NCBI GenBank assembly: GCA_937967465.1
Contig: CALBSW010000099.1
Coordinates: forward strand, 1-52,979
Direction: 5' to 3'
DNA: 52,979 nucleotides
Source of the DNA: an uncultured Flavobacteriales bacterium
GTDB lineage: Bacteria; Bacteroidota; Bacteroidia; Flavobacteriales_D; Sanyastnellaceae
Shown here: piece after piece, positions 15,423-23,663 of the stretch
Layout: every line of letters starts with the position of its first letter
Numbering within the stretch: the first letter of the stretch is position 1
Notes under the pieces: model-generated
Told to the model about the DNA's origin: nothing
The model's input: the letters and a program-made list of their open reading frames with translations, nothing else
Database searches by the model: none
Position numbers and translations under genes: made by a program

Positions 15423-16868
15423 ATGACGAGTCCCCTTCGTTTCACCTCCCTTCTCCTGGTCCTCCTCGCCACTCCGTTCTTCGGTGCCGCCCAGAATGCC
15501 GCGTGGTCGCTCGAGCGCGCCATCGCCCATGCGCAGGACAACAACCTCCAAGTCCGCCAAGGCAAACTGGGCCTGGCCGGCAATGACATCGATGTGGATG
15601 AAGCCAAAGCGGCCTTCCTCCCCAACCTCAATGGCAGTGCATCCCATGGATACAACTGGGGCCAGACCATTGACCCGTTCACGAACCAATTCGCCACGTC
15701 CCGAATCCGGTCCAACTCCATGGGCATCGGATCCGGCATCACCCTCTTTGGCGGCATGGCCAACCACCTGCGCCTCGACCAGGCCGAAGAGCGCCGGGTG
15801 GCTGCGGAATTCGACCTGAAGCGCACCCAGAACGACGTGGCCCTTCAGGTGGCCAGCGCGTTCCTCAGCGTCATGTTTGCCGAAGACGCCTTGGACATTG
15901 CCTCCCTCAACGTCCGGAACACCGAGGCCCAGGTGACCCGCATCCGCGCCTTCGTCGATGCCGGCGCCGCCCCCGAGGCCGACCTCCTCGACCTGCAAGC
16001 CCAGCTCGCCTCCGACCAAAGCAGCGAAGTCTCCGCCCAAGGCGACCTCGCCCTCGCCAAACTTCAATTGGCCCAGGCCATGCGGCTGAGTCCGGAAGAC
16101 ACGGACAACCTGAGCATCGACCGGCCCGACATCAGCAGCGTGGGCAACATCCCCGCCCTGCCAGCCCTCGACCGGGTGGTGGACGCCGCCTTGACTTCTT
16201 TCCCTGAAGTGAAGGCTGGCGAATCCCGCATCCGCCAACAGCAAATCGGCATGGACCTCGCCAAGACTGTCGGCCTTCCGCGCCTGAGCGCCAGCTGGAG
16301 CTACGGATCCGGTTTTTCCGGTGCAGCGCAGGAGCCTGTCGGCGACCCCACTTTGGAGGTCTTCACCATCGGGGTGACCGAGACGAGCCTCGAGCCGGTG
16401 TTGGCCAGCGCCTTGACCTACAATGAATACCGGACGCGGCCCTTCAGTGACCAGATCTCGTCCAACGTCAACCAGAGCCTGTTCTTCAGCCTGTCGGTGC
16501 CCATCTTCAACGGTTGGTCCGTGCGCAATGGCGTCCGGCGGAGTGAAATCGGGGTGGAACAAGCCCAACTGCAACTCGAGCAGACCCAACAGTCCCTGCA
16601 GCAGTCGGTGGAGCGGGCGCACCGCGATGCACGGAACGCCACGGAGACCCTGACCGCCGCCGAGCGTTCAGAGATGTCGGCCAAGCTCGCATTCGACAAT
16701 GCCGCCCTGCGGTTCGAACAGGGGGCCTCCACCCAAGTGGACTACACGCAGGCCCGGAACCGATACGACAGCGCCAGGCTCACCGCCCTCCGCGCCAAAT
16801 ACGACCTCATCTTCCGCATCGCCATCCTCGACTTCTACTCCGGCCGCGGATTGCGCTTCACCCTCTGA
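15423..16868 (+). CDS. TolC-family outer-membrane efflux protein
   Basis: 481 residues. Signal peptide FTSLLLVLLATPFFGAAQ, then two repeats of the outer-membrane factor fold: WSLERAIAHAQDNNLQVRQ opens the first, with long coiled-coil helices (GLAGNDIDVDEAKAAFLPNLNG; LDIASLNVRNTEAQVTRIRAFVDAGAAPEADLLDLQAQL), and LSVPIFNGWSVRNGVRRSEIG opens the second. Forms the trimeric tunnel across the outer membrane. ATG 15423 is used, but GTG 15396 (adding MIAAVCPPT) sits 5 bases after the -7 box, the spacing seen at other starts here. The HlyD-like adaptor begins 3 bases after the stop. Confidence 0.93.
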   Translation: MTSPLRFTSLLLVLLATPFFGAAQNAAWSLERAIAHAQDNNLQVRQGKLGLAGNDIDVDEAKAAFLPNLNGSASHGYNWGQTIDPFTNQFATSRIRSNSMGIGSGITLFGGMANHLRLDQAEERRVAAEFDLKRTQNDVALQVASAFLSVMFAEDALDIASLNVRNTEAQVTRIRAFVDAGAAPEADLLDLQAQLASDQSSEVSAQGDLALAKLQLAQAMRLSPEDTDNLSIDRPDISSVGNIPALPALDRVVDAALTSFPEVKAGESRIRQQQIGMDLAKTVGLPRLSASWSYGSGFSGAAQEPVGDPTLEVFTIGVTETSLEPVLASALTYNEYRTRPFSDQISSNVNQSLFFSLSVPIFNGWSVRNGVRRSEIGVEQAQLQLEQTQQSLQQSVERAHRDARNATETLTAAERSEMSAKLAFDNAALRFEQGASTQVDYTQARNRYDSARLTALRAKYDLIFRIAILDFYSGRGLRFTL

Positions 16869-16871
16869 CGC

Positions 16872-18197
16872 ATGAAATTCAGCAAGCGCACCCTCATTCT
16901 GCTCGGTGGCGGCGTCGTGCTGCTCCTCATCGTCGCGGCCGTGTTCGGCCGGGGACCTGAGTTGCCAGTGGCCGATGTCGAACCGATTGGCCAGCACCGC
17001 ATCGTCGAAACCGTCATCGCCTCGGGCCGCATCCAACCCGAAGTCGAGGTCAAAGTGTCTGCGGAAGTCAGCGGACAACTCATTGAGCTTCCTGTGCGGG
17101 AAGGCGACCGCGTGGAAGCCGGACAGCTCCTCGCCCGCATCAACCCCGACATTTACGAGAGCCGGCTGCGTCAGGCCAAGGCCGCTTTGGACAACGCCCG
17201 TTCCAACAAAGCCACCGCAGAGGCCCGCCTCGCCCAATCCCAAGCGGCGTTCTCCGCGGCCGAACTCGCATTCAACCGCAACCGCGACCTCTACGGCCAA
17301 GGCGTGCTCAGCACCGCCGACTTCGAGCAGGCCGAGGTGAGCTTCCAAAGCGCTGAGGCCGACCTCGAAGCCGCCGAACAGAACCTCCGCTCGGCCGGAT
17401 TCAACATCAGCAGCGCTGAAGCCGCCGTCAAGGAATCCGAGGACAACCTGCGGCGCACCGTGCTCCGGGCCACACAAGGCGGCACCATCACCGCCCTCGT
17501 CAAGGAGGAAGGCGAAGGCGTGCAAGGCATTGGGTCCTTCCAAGGCGAGGTCATCATGAACGTCTCCGAACTGGAGGCCATGGAGGTCGATGTGGAGGTC
17601 AATGAGTCCGACATCGTCAAGGTCGACCTCGGCGACACGGCCCGCATCGAAGTCGATGCCTACACCGAGCGGACTTTCCTCGGCGTGGTCACCGAAATCG
17701 GCAACACCGCCCTCAACGCCACCGGCGGCGCCCGGCTGAGCCTGGAAAGCGTGACCAACTTCAGTGTCAAGGTCCGCATCCTGCCCAAGGGATACGAGGA
17801 CCTGCGCGCCGGTCGGGACAGCAGTTGGACCCCCTTCCGGCCCGGCATGTCCGCGACGGTGGACATCGAGACCGACATCCGCGACGGCATTGTCGCCGTG
17901 CCCATCAAGGCGGTCACCACCCGGCCGGACACCAGCGATGCCTCGGCCGAAAGCCAGCTGTGCGTCTTCCTGCTCGAGGATGGACGGGCGGTGCGCCACA
18001 ACATCCAAACGGGCATCCAGGACAACACTTACATCGAAGTCTTGGGCGATTTGCCCGAAGGCGCCACGGTGATCACCGGCCCGTACGACTTGCTGAGCCG
18101 CCGGCTCGATGACGGCGATGCCGTGCAAGCCTCCGGCGGAACAGAAGCCGGCCAACCACAAGGCGGATTCTCGGTCTCCATCTCCACCGGCGGATGA
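16872..18197 (+). CDS. HlyD/MacA-type periplasmic adaptor subunit
   Basis: 441-residue membrane-fusion protein. N-terminal anchor LILLGGGVVLLLIVAAVFG, a split lipoyl domain (VSAEVSGQLIELPVREGDRVEAGQLLARI and LRATQGGTITALVKEEGEGV), a long alpha-hairpin with Ala-rich heptads between residues 95 and 200, then a beta-barrel (EAMEVDVEVNESDIVKVDLGDTARI) and membrane-proximal domain. It links an inner-membrane pump to the TolC-like protein encoded 3 bases upstream. The pump (ABC of MacB type, or RND) is missing: the next gene is tsaB, which overlaps by 4 bases. The ABC exporter at 21765 is of another class and is in another transcript. Confidence 0.93.
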   Translation: MKFSKRTLILLGGGVVLLLIVAAVFGRGPELPVADVEPIGQHRIVETVIASGRIQPEVEVKVSAEVSGQLIELPVREGDRVEAGQLLARINPDIYESRLRQAKAALDNARSNKATAEARLAQSQAAFSAAELAFNRNRDLYGQGVLSTADFEQAEVSFQSAEADLEAAEQNLRSAGFNISSAEAAVKESEDNLRRTVLRATQGGTITALVKEEGEGVQGIGSFQGEVIMNVSELEAMEVDVEVNESDIVKVDLGDTARIEVDAYTERTFLGVVTEIGNTALNATGGARLSLESVTNFSVKVRILPKGYEDLRAGRDSSWTPFRPGMSATVDIETDIRDGIVAVPIKAVTTRPDTSDASAESQLCVFLLEDGRAVRHNIQTGIQDNTYIEVLGDLPEGATVITGPYDLLSRRLDDGDAVQASGGTEAGQPQGGFSVSISTGG

Positions 18198-18892
18198 TCC
18201 TGCTGCTCGAAACGGCCACGCTGAATTGTTCCGTCGCCTTGGCCCGGCCAGACGGCACCTTGGTCGGCCGACAGGATGAGCACGCTGAAAAGCACCAACA
18301 TGCCGAGCGTTTGCACGTGCTCATCGACACGTTGCTCCATACGCACCATGTGGCCAAAGGCGACCTCACCGCGGTGGCGGTCGGCAACGGGCCCGGCTCG
18401 TTCACAGGCCTGCGCATCGGAACGTCAGCGGCCAAAGGCATGTGTGCCGGCCTCGGCCTCCCCCTCGTTGCCCCGTCGCCATTGAAGGCACTCCAGCACC
18501 TCGGCGCCCAACACATGCCCTCGTTGGCGGAGACGCCAGAACGCATCGTGCCGGCCATCGACGCGCGCCGCATGGAGATCTACACCCTCGGTGCGGACGG
18601 ACACCCTGCCGCCACCGTCGTCGACGAAGGCTTCCGGACGGACCTCCAAGGCGGCCCTGCCCTGCTCATCGGAGACGGTGCCACGAAGTGCCAGGATGTC
18701 CTGGAGGGTGCAGCAGCAGAATGGACCTGCATCGACGCCTTCCCAACGGCGGCCGACCTGCTGCCCGAGGCCCTCGCGCTGCTCGCCGAAGGCCAGACGG
18801 TCGACGTCGCCGACCACGAACCGCATTACCTGAAGGACTTCGTCCCCGGCCGGCCCAAGGACCCGCTGGGCCTCCGCACCCCAAACGCATGA
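18194..18892 (+). CDS. tsaB: tRNA threonylcarbamoyladenosine biosynthesis protein TsaB
   Basis: 232 residues, ASKHA fold. Binds TsaD and TsaE to make t6A at position 37 of ANN-decoding tRNAs. Start MILLLETATLNCSVALA, the interface helix EKHQHAERLHVLIDTLL, and the signature VAVGNGPGSFTGLRIGTSAAKGM are typical, followed by AIDARRMEIYTL. Length matches. Overlaps the hlyD-like gene upstream and the lipoprotein gene downstream by 4 bases each. Confidence 0.95.
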   Translation: MILLLETATLNCSVALARPDGTLVGRQDEHAEKHQHAERLHVLIDTLLHTHHVAKGDLTAVAVGNGPGSFTGLRIGTSAAKGMCAGLGLPLVAPSPLKALQHLGAQHMPSLAETPERIVPAIDARRMEIYTLGADGHPAATVVDEGFRTDLQGGPALLIGDGATKCQDVLEGAAAEWTCIDAFPTAADLLPEALALLAEGQTVDVADHEPHYLKDFVPGRPKDPLGLRTPNA

Positions 18893-19314
18893 CTGTTCGC
18901 CACCTCCCCCTTCTGCTCGCCCTCGCCTTCCTGCCGATGAGCAGCTGTCAGGACACGCCGGGTGTCATTCCCTACGTCGATGTCCAGGTCGACCTGAACC
19001 TGAGTCTCCCCGCGTACAACGTGCTCAACTTTCCGGGCAACTGGCTGTACATCTCCGGTGGCAGTCGCGGGCTGAGCGTCTACCGCTACACGCTCGACGA
19101 GTTTGTCATCTTGGACCGACATGCCACGTACGATGTGGATGCCGGCTGCCAGTGCACCGTGAGCCAGGACGGATACACGATCGAGGATCCCTGCAGCACA
19201 TCGCAGTGGTACATCTTCGACGGGTCCATCATCCAAGGCCCGACCACCGCGCCGCTCGAGCGGTACACCACCACCTGGATTCCGCCGGTCCTGTCCATCC
19301 GCAACCGGAACTGA
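18889..19314 (+). CDS. Rieske-like lipoprotein with degenerate cluster ligands
   Basis: 141 residues. A lipoprotein signal (LLALAFLPMSSCQD) puts it on a membrane facing the periplasm. The rest has a Rieske-domain layout: LNLSLPAYNVLNFPGNWLYI, GGSRGLSVYRYTLDEFVILDRHATYD, a Cys-rich GCQCTV, then DPCSTSQWYIFDGSIIQGPTTAPLERYTT. A true Rieske cluster needs CxH and CxxH; here the corresponding places read DRHATYD and CSTSQ, so a 2Fe-2S cluster is unlikely. The IFDGSIIQGPTTAPLERY part is the well-preserved end of the fold. Overlaps tsaB by 4 bases and is followed by a strong terminator. Function unknown. Confidence 0.78.
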   Translation: MTVRHLPLLLALAFLPMSSCQDTPGVIPYVDVQVDLNLSLPAYNVLNFPGNWLYISGGSRGLSVYRYTLDEFVILDRHATYDVDAGCQCTVSQDGYTIEDPCSTSQWYIFDGSIIQGPTTAPLERYTTTWIPPVLSIRNRN

Positions 19315-19355
19315 CGTCCGGCCGCCTCTGCGCAAAACGCAAAACACCGCGCACG

Positions 19356-19385
19356 AAAAAGCCCCGGCATTGGCCGGGGCTTTTC
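19356..19385. terminator. Bidirectional intrinsic terminator between the lipoprotein gene and ahcY
   Basis: An 8-base-pair perfect GC stem (GCCCCGGC / GCCGGGGC, 19361-19368 and 19373-19380) with an ATTG loop, flanked by five A on the left and four T on the right. It serves both converging genes. Confidence 0.88.
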
Positions 19386-19415
19386 GTTGTCAGTCCCTCG
19401 ACAGGGCCTGACCAA

Positions 19416-20735
19416 TCAGTAACGGTAAGCGTCGCTCTTGAACGGGCCGTTCACCGGCACACCGATGTAGTCGGCCTGCTCCTGGGACATGACCTCGAGG
19501 TCCACACCGATCTTCTCGAGGTGGAGGCGGGCCACCTCCTCGTCGAGGTGCTTCGGCAAGGTGTACACCTTGTTCTCGTAGTTGGCGCTGTTGTTCCAGA
19601 GCTCGATCTGGGCGATCGTCTGGTTGGTGAAGCTGGCGCTCATCACAAAGGACGGGTGACCCGTGGCGCAACCGAGGTTGACCAAGCGGCCCTCTGCCAA
19701 GAGGATGATGTCGTTGCCGTCCACCGTGTACTTGTCGACCTGCGGCTTGATGTTGTCGAAGGTGGAACCGTAGTTCTCCTTGAGCCAAGCGACGTCGATT
19801 TCGTTGTCGAAGTGTCCGATGTTGCAGACGATGGCCTTGTCCTTCATGGCGCGGAAGTGCGCCTCGGTGACAATGTCCTTGTTGCCCGTGGCGGTCACCA
19901 CGATGTCGGCCTCAGCACAAGCGTCGACGAACTTCTTGACCTCGTAGCCTTCCATGGCGGCCTGCAGGGCGCAGATGGGGTCGATTTCGCTCACGATCAC
20001 GCGGCAACCGGCGTTGCGGAGGCTGTCGGCCGATCCCTTGCCCACGTCACCGAAACCGGCGACACAGGCGACCTTTCCGGCCATCATGATGTCGGTGGCG
20101 CGGCGGATGGCGTCCACACAGGACTCACGGCAACCGTACTTGTTGTCAAACTTGCTCTTCGTCACGCTGTCGTTGACGTTGATGGCGGGCATCGGGAGCG
20201 TTCCGTTCTTCTCACGCTCGTAGAGGCGGAGGACACCGGTGGTCGTCTCCTCGGAGATGCCCTTGATGCCACCGGCGAGCTCCGGGTGCTTGTCGAGGAT
20301 GACATTGGTGAGGTCACCGCCGTCGTCGAGGATCATGTTGAGCGGCTGGCGATCCTCTCCGAAGAAGAGGGTCTGCTCAATGCACCACTCGTACTCCTCC
20401 TCCGTCATGCCCTTCCAGGCGTAAACGGGAATTCCAGCAGCGGCAATGGCAGCGGCTGCGTGGTCCTGGGTGGAGAAGATGTTGCAGCTGGACCAGGTCA
20501 CATCCGCACCGAGCTCCACGAGGGTCTCGATGAGGACCGCCGTCTGGATGGTCATGTGCAGGCAACCGGCCACCCGAGCGCCGGCGAGCGGCTTTTCGTC
20601 GCGGTAGCGGTCGCGCAGGGCCATGAGGCCAGGCATCTCCGCCTCGGCGAGTTGAATTTCCTTCCGACCCCATTCGGCGAGGTTGATGTCCTTGACCTTG
20701 TAGGGCAGTGCGGTCGTAGTGTTGGTGACGCTCAT
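19416..20735 (-). CDS. ahcY: Adenosylhomocysteinase (S-adenosyl-L-homocysteine hydrolase)
   Basis: Splits S-adenosylhomocysteine into adenosine and homocysteine using bound NAD, renewing the methyl cycle. 439 residues. Substrate-binding segments LHMTIQTAVLIETLVELGA and SSCNIFSTQDHAAAAIA, the NDSVTKSKFDNKYGCRES segment with the catalytic Lys and Asp, NAD-binding CVAGFGDVGKGSADSLR, and the C-terminal FKSDAYRY with its conserved Lys and Tyr are all seen. Start ATG 20735 gives the expected N-terminus and lies 19 bases after an exact TATCTTTG box. Confidence 0.97.
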   Translation of the reverse strand: MSVTNTTTALPYKVKDINLAEWGRKEIQLAEAEMPGLMALRDRYRDEKPLAGARVAGCLHMTIQTAVLIETLVELGADVTWSSCNIFSTQDHAAAAIAAAGIPVYAWKGMTEEEYEWCIEQTLFFGEDRQPLNMILDDGGDLTNVILDKHPELAGGIKGISEETTTGVLRLYEREKNGTLPMPAINVNDSVTKSKFDNKYGCRESCVDAIRRATDIMMAGKVACVAGFGDVGKGSADSLRNAGCRVIVSEIDPICALQAAMEGYEVKKFVDACAEADIVVTATGNKDIVTEAHFRAMKDKAIVCNIGHFDNEIDVAWLKENYGSTFDNIKPQVDKYTVDGNDIILLAEGRLVNLGCATGHPSFVMSASFTNQTIAQIELWNNSANYENKVYTLPKHLDEEVARLHLEKIGVDLEVMSQEQADYIGVPVNGPFKSDAYRY

Positions 20736-20754
20736 GCGTGTCTGGAATTTGCGG

Positions 20755-20762
20755 CAAAGATA
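20755..20762 (-). promoter_or_regulatory. -7 element of ahcY, exact consensus
   Basis: TATCTTTG on the minus strand, 19 bases before the ahcY ATG. The same octamer occurs upstream of rpmH. Confidence 0.6.
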
Positions 20763-20831
20763 GCCGTGGCTTTGGTGCTGAAAAACAGGAACATCACAGC
20801 TTTGCCGGCGTTTTGTTTCCTTGCGCCTTCC

Positions 20832-21395
20832 ATGCCCGAATTCTCCTTCTCCATGCCCCTTCCTGACAGCCCCCACCCCGTGGTGGGTTGTCCCGTCCAA
20901 GGGGACATCCGGGCACAACGCGCCGCCATGGCCCAACTGCTGGCGCAAGCCGGCTGGCCCACACCGCGCAAAGAAGACTCCGGCCGCCCCCGCATGGGCG
21001 ACGCGCACTGCAGCCTCTCCCACGGCGGCGGATGGGCCGTCGCCGCGCGCCACACCCGTCCCATCGGCGTGGACGTCGAAGCCGCCTCGGACCGGCTCTT
21101 GAAAGTGGCCGCACGGTTCTGCGGCCCTGCAGACCAACCGGTGCTGGATCACTTTGGCGAGGGCGTGGAGACGCTGTGCCGCCTCTGGACGGCCAAGGAA
21201 GCGGTCTTCAAAGCCTTCGGCACGTCCGTCGACTTCCTGACCGGCATTCGATGGACCGAGGTCGGCGACGACACCGCCCGCCTCACCGCCGTCCAGCACA
21301 CCTGTGACCTTGAGCTGCGCTGGATTCGCATGCCCCAGTCCACAGCACCTGCGCCCGTTTGGCTGGCCGTTGCCGTCGCAGAAACCAACGCATAA
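20832..21395 (+). CDS. 4'-phosphopantetheinyl transferase superfamily protein
   Basis: 187 residues. Transfers phosphopantetheine from coenzyme A to a carrier-protein serine. The two superfamily motifs are present: IGVDVEAASDRL (magnesium-binding Asp and Glu) near residue 80 and LCRLWTAKEAVFKAFG (W-x2-KE-x3-K) near residue 117. The SLSHGGGWAVAA stretch is the usual CoA-binding S-H-G segment. The C-terminal part is shorter than in Sfp. Which carrier protein it serves is not shown. It diverges from ahcY and its stop codon falls in the rpmH terminator. Confidence 0.9.
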   Translation: MPEFSFSMPLPDSPHPVVGCPVQGDIRAQRAAMAQLLAQAGWPTPRKEDSGRPRMGDAHCSLSHGGGWAVAARHTRPIGVDVEAASDRLLKVAARFCGPADQPVLDHFGEGVETLCRLWTAKEAVFKAFGTSVDFLTGIRWTEVGDDTARLTAVQHTCDLELRWIRMPQSTAPAPVWLAVAVAETNA

Positions 21396-21421
21396 AAAAA
21401 GGCGCCCCGCTGGGACGCCTT
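21394..21421 (-). terminator. Intrinsic terminator of rpmH
   Basis: AAGGCG-CCC and GGG-a-CGCCTT pair with a single bulge; read on the minus strand the stem is followed by seven T. It overlaps the stop codon of the converging phosphopantetheinyl transferase gene. Confidence 0.7.
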
Positions 21422-21447
21422 CAATGGGTTCAATGCAAGCCGGTGGC

Positions 21448-21615
21448 TCAGCGCTCGATGCCTTTGTGGCGGCGCTCGTCAGACACGGTCAGCTTCTTGC
21501 GGCCTTTCCGGCGGCGGGCAGCCAAGACGGCGCGGCCACCTGCAGAAGACATGCGCTCACGGAAGCCGTGCTTGTTGCGACGCTTGCGAACTGAGGGTTG
21601 AAATGTCCGTTTCAT
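21448..21615 (-). CDS. rpmH: 50S ribosomal protein bL34
   Basis: 55-residue, Arg/Lys-rich protein that folds into the large ribosomal subunit. MKRTFQPSVRKRRNKHGFRE is the standard bL34 opening (MKRT-QPS--KR--HGFR-RM), followed by RAVLAARRRKGRKKLTVSD. The frame is on the minus strand with ATG at 21615 and TGA at 21448-21450. The tail RRHKGIER is slightly extended. The usual neighbours rnpA and dnaA are not here, which is common in Bacteroidota. An exact TATCTTTG box is 28 bases upstream. Confidence 0.97.
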   Translation of the reverse strand: MKRTFQPSVRKRRNKHGFRERMSSAGGRAVLAARRRKGRKKLTVSDERRHKGIER

Positions 21616-21643
21616 GACGAAGGGGTTTCAAAAATCGGGAGCG

Positions 21644-21651
21644 CAAAGATA
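21644..21651 (-). promoter_or_regulatory. -7 element of rpmH, exact consensus
   Basis: TATCTTTG on the minus strand, 28 bases before the rpmH ATG; identical to the ahcY element. Confidence 0.6.
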
Positions 21652-21731
21652 GGCAACGACACGAGAAAACCTGCGCTCTGCCGGACAAACCCTTTTGCGC
21701 CCCTCGCGCCGTCCCAATTTCGGTCGCGAAG

Positions 21732-21739
21732 TAGTTTTG
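21732..21739 (+). promoter_or_regulatory. -7 element of the ABC exporter gene, exact consensus
   Basis: TAGTTTTG, 25 bases before the TTG start at 21765. Confidence 0.55.
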
Positions 21740-21764
21740 CCCTGCACCCGGAAAGCGCATTCCA

Positions 21765-23654
21765 TTGGCCCGACGCCGCTCCACCCCTTCCGACCCCCAT
21801 GCGGAACCGCCCAGAAAGGGCAAGCTGAACCGCGACGGCTTCCGCCAGTTCGGCCGCGTGGCGCCCTATTTGCGTCCGCACCGGATCAAGTTTGCCATCG
21901 GTTTGGTGCTCATCACCCTCTCCGGTGTCCTCACCTTGGTGGTCACCCGGTTGTGGGGACAGCTCGGCGGCGTGGGCGTGGACCCCACGGCAGGCAAGGC
22001 CGGATTTGACCTCCCCCTGCCCATCGATCCGGGAAACCTCCAACACATTGGTCTCGCCATTTTCGGAGTGCTCGTCGTGCAGAGCACGTTCAGCTTCATC
22101 CGGATCTGGCTGTTCGGGGAAATCACGACCCGCATGCTCAAGGCGCTTCGCGAAGACGCGTTTGCCAGCATGATCACCCAGCCGATGGCGTTTTTCGACA
22201 CCCGCCGGGTCGGCGACCTCGGCAGCCGCATCGCCGCTGACATCGAGGCCATCCGCGACACCTTCACCGTGGTCCTGGCCGAACTCATCCGCCAGTCCAT
22301 CATCATCGGTGGCGGGCTGCTCGCGCTGATGACCTTCAGCTGGAAGTTGACCCTGCTGATGCTCGGCACCCTGCCCGTCGCCATGCTCGCCGCCATGGGT
22401 TTCGGCCGGTTCATCCGCAAGCTGTCCAAGAAGACGCAGGATGCTGTCGCGGGATCCAACACCATCGTCAGCGAGACCCTGACCGGCATCGTCAGCGTGA
22501 AGGCCTTCGCACGGGAGGCATTCGAACTCGCCCGCTACCGGGAGCGCGTGGAAGAGGTGCGCGGCATCGCCCTGCGGACGGCCCTGTGGCGCGGCGCCTT
22601 TGCCAGCTTCATCATCGTGATGATTTTCGGGGCCATCACCCTCGTGCTGTTCCAAGGAGCGAGCATGCTCAAGAGCGGGGAAATCAACTCGGAGCAATTC
22701 TTCAGCTTCCTCCTGATGACGGGACTCGTGGCCGGCAGCATCGGCGGCATCGCCAACATCTTCGGGGAGCTCCAACGGGGTTTCGGTGCCATCGAAGAAG
22801 TGATGGACCTGATCGAACGCGACCGCGAACCCGTGGACCTCGACTTGGACCGTGCACCAAATCCAGGCTCAGAAAAGGGATTGTCCGTCGCCTTCCAGCA
22901 GGTCGGATTCCATTACCCCAATCGGGAAGACGTGCGGGTGCTGGACGGCATTGACCTTGAATTGCGCGCGGGCGAAACCGTGGCGCTGGTGGGCGGATCC
23001 GGGGCAGGAAAGTCCACCCTCGCCAGTTTGATCACCGCCTTCCGCGCGCCCACCGATGGCAGCCTGCTCGTCGATGGGACCCCCATCGGAGACCACGGCC
23101 TGACCGAACTGCGCCGCCGCATGGCGCTCGTCCCCCAGGAGGTCATCCTCTTTGGCGGTACCATTGAGGAGAACATCCGGTATGGCCGCCCAGACGCCAG
23201 CGATGCAGATGTGCGCAAGGCCGCGGAGGACGCATTGGCCCTGCCCTTCATCGAAGGGTTCCCGGAGGGTTTCGACACCCTGGTCGGCGAGCGGGGTGTG
23301 CAACTGTCCGGCGGCCAACGCCAGCGCATTGCCCTCGCCCGTGCCTTCCTCCGCGATCCAGAGCTCCTGTTGCTCGACGAAGCCACCAGCGCCTTGGATG
23401 CCGCCAGCGAAAAGGCCATCCAGGATGCCCTCGAGCGGCTCATGAAGGACCGCACTTCCCTCGTCATCGCACACCGCCTGTCCACCGTGCGCTCCGCCGA
23501 CCGCATCGCCGTGATGGAGGGCGGACGCATTGTCGAAGTCGGGGACCACGAGGCCCTCATGGCCGCCGGCGGCCGCTACCGCGAACTCGTCGAGCACCAG
23601 CTCGACCGCGGGGATTCCCCATCCGGCGATGGCGCAGCCTCCAGCGCGTCGTAA
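21765..23654 (+). CDS. ABC exporter, fused permease-ATPase (MsbA/ABCB type)
   Basis: 629 residues: a six-helix transmembrane domain (about 40-330) and one ATPase domain (about 360-610). ATPase motifs: Walker A GGSGAGKST, Q-loop VPQEVILFGGTIEENIRYG, signature LSGGQRQRIALARAFL, Walker B LLLLDEATSALD and H-loop VIAHRLSTV. The FFDTRRVGDLGSRIAADIEAIRD and TGIVSVKAFAREAFE coupling segments are typical of lipid and multidrug flippases. No ATG precedes the conserved region, so the TTG at 21765 is the probable start. Works as a homodimer in the inner membrane; substrate unknown. gmd begins 9 bases after the stop. Confidence 0.92.
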   Translation: MARRRSTPSDPHAEPPRKGKLNRDGFRQFGRVAPYLRPHRIKFAIGLVLITLSGVLTLVVTRLWGQLGGVGVDPTAGKAGFDLPLPIDPGNLQHIGLAIFGVLVVQSTFSFIRIWLFGEITTRMLKALREDAFASMITQPMAFFDTRRVGDLGSRIAADIEAIRDTFTVVLAELIRQSIIIGGGLLALMTFSWKLTLLMLGTLPVAMLAAMGFGRFIRKLSKKTQDAVAGSNTIVSETLTGIVSVKAFAREAFELARYRERVEEVRGIALRTALWRGAFASFIIVMIFGAITLVLFQGASMLKSGEINSEQFFSFLLMTGLVAGSIGGIANIFGELQRGFGAIEEVMDLIERDREPVDLDLDRAPNPGSEKGLSVAFQQVGFHYPNREDVRVLDGIDLELRAGETVALVGGSGAGKSTLASLITAFRAPTDGSLLVDGTPIGDHGLTELRRRMALVPQEVILFGGTIEENIRYGRPDASDADVRKAAEDALALPFIEGFPEGFDTLVGERGVQLSGGQRQRIALARAFLRDPELLLLDEATSALDAASEKAIQDALERLMKDRTSLVIAHRLSTVRSADRIAVMEGGRIVEVGDHEALMAAGGRYRELVEHQLDRGDSPSGDGAASSAS

Positions 23655-23658
23655 ATTG
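23652..23658 (+). promoter_or_regulatory. Putative -7 element overlapping the ABC exporter stop codon
   Basis: TAAATTG; the TAA is the stop of the ABC exporter. It ends 5 bases before the gmd ATG at 23664. Confidence 0.4.
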
Positions 23659-23663
23659 CAGAT

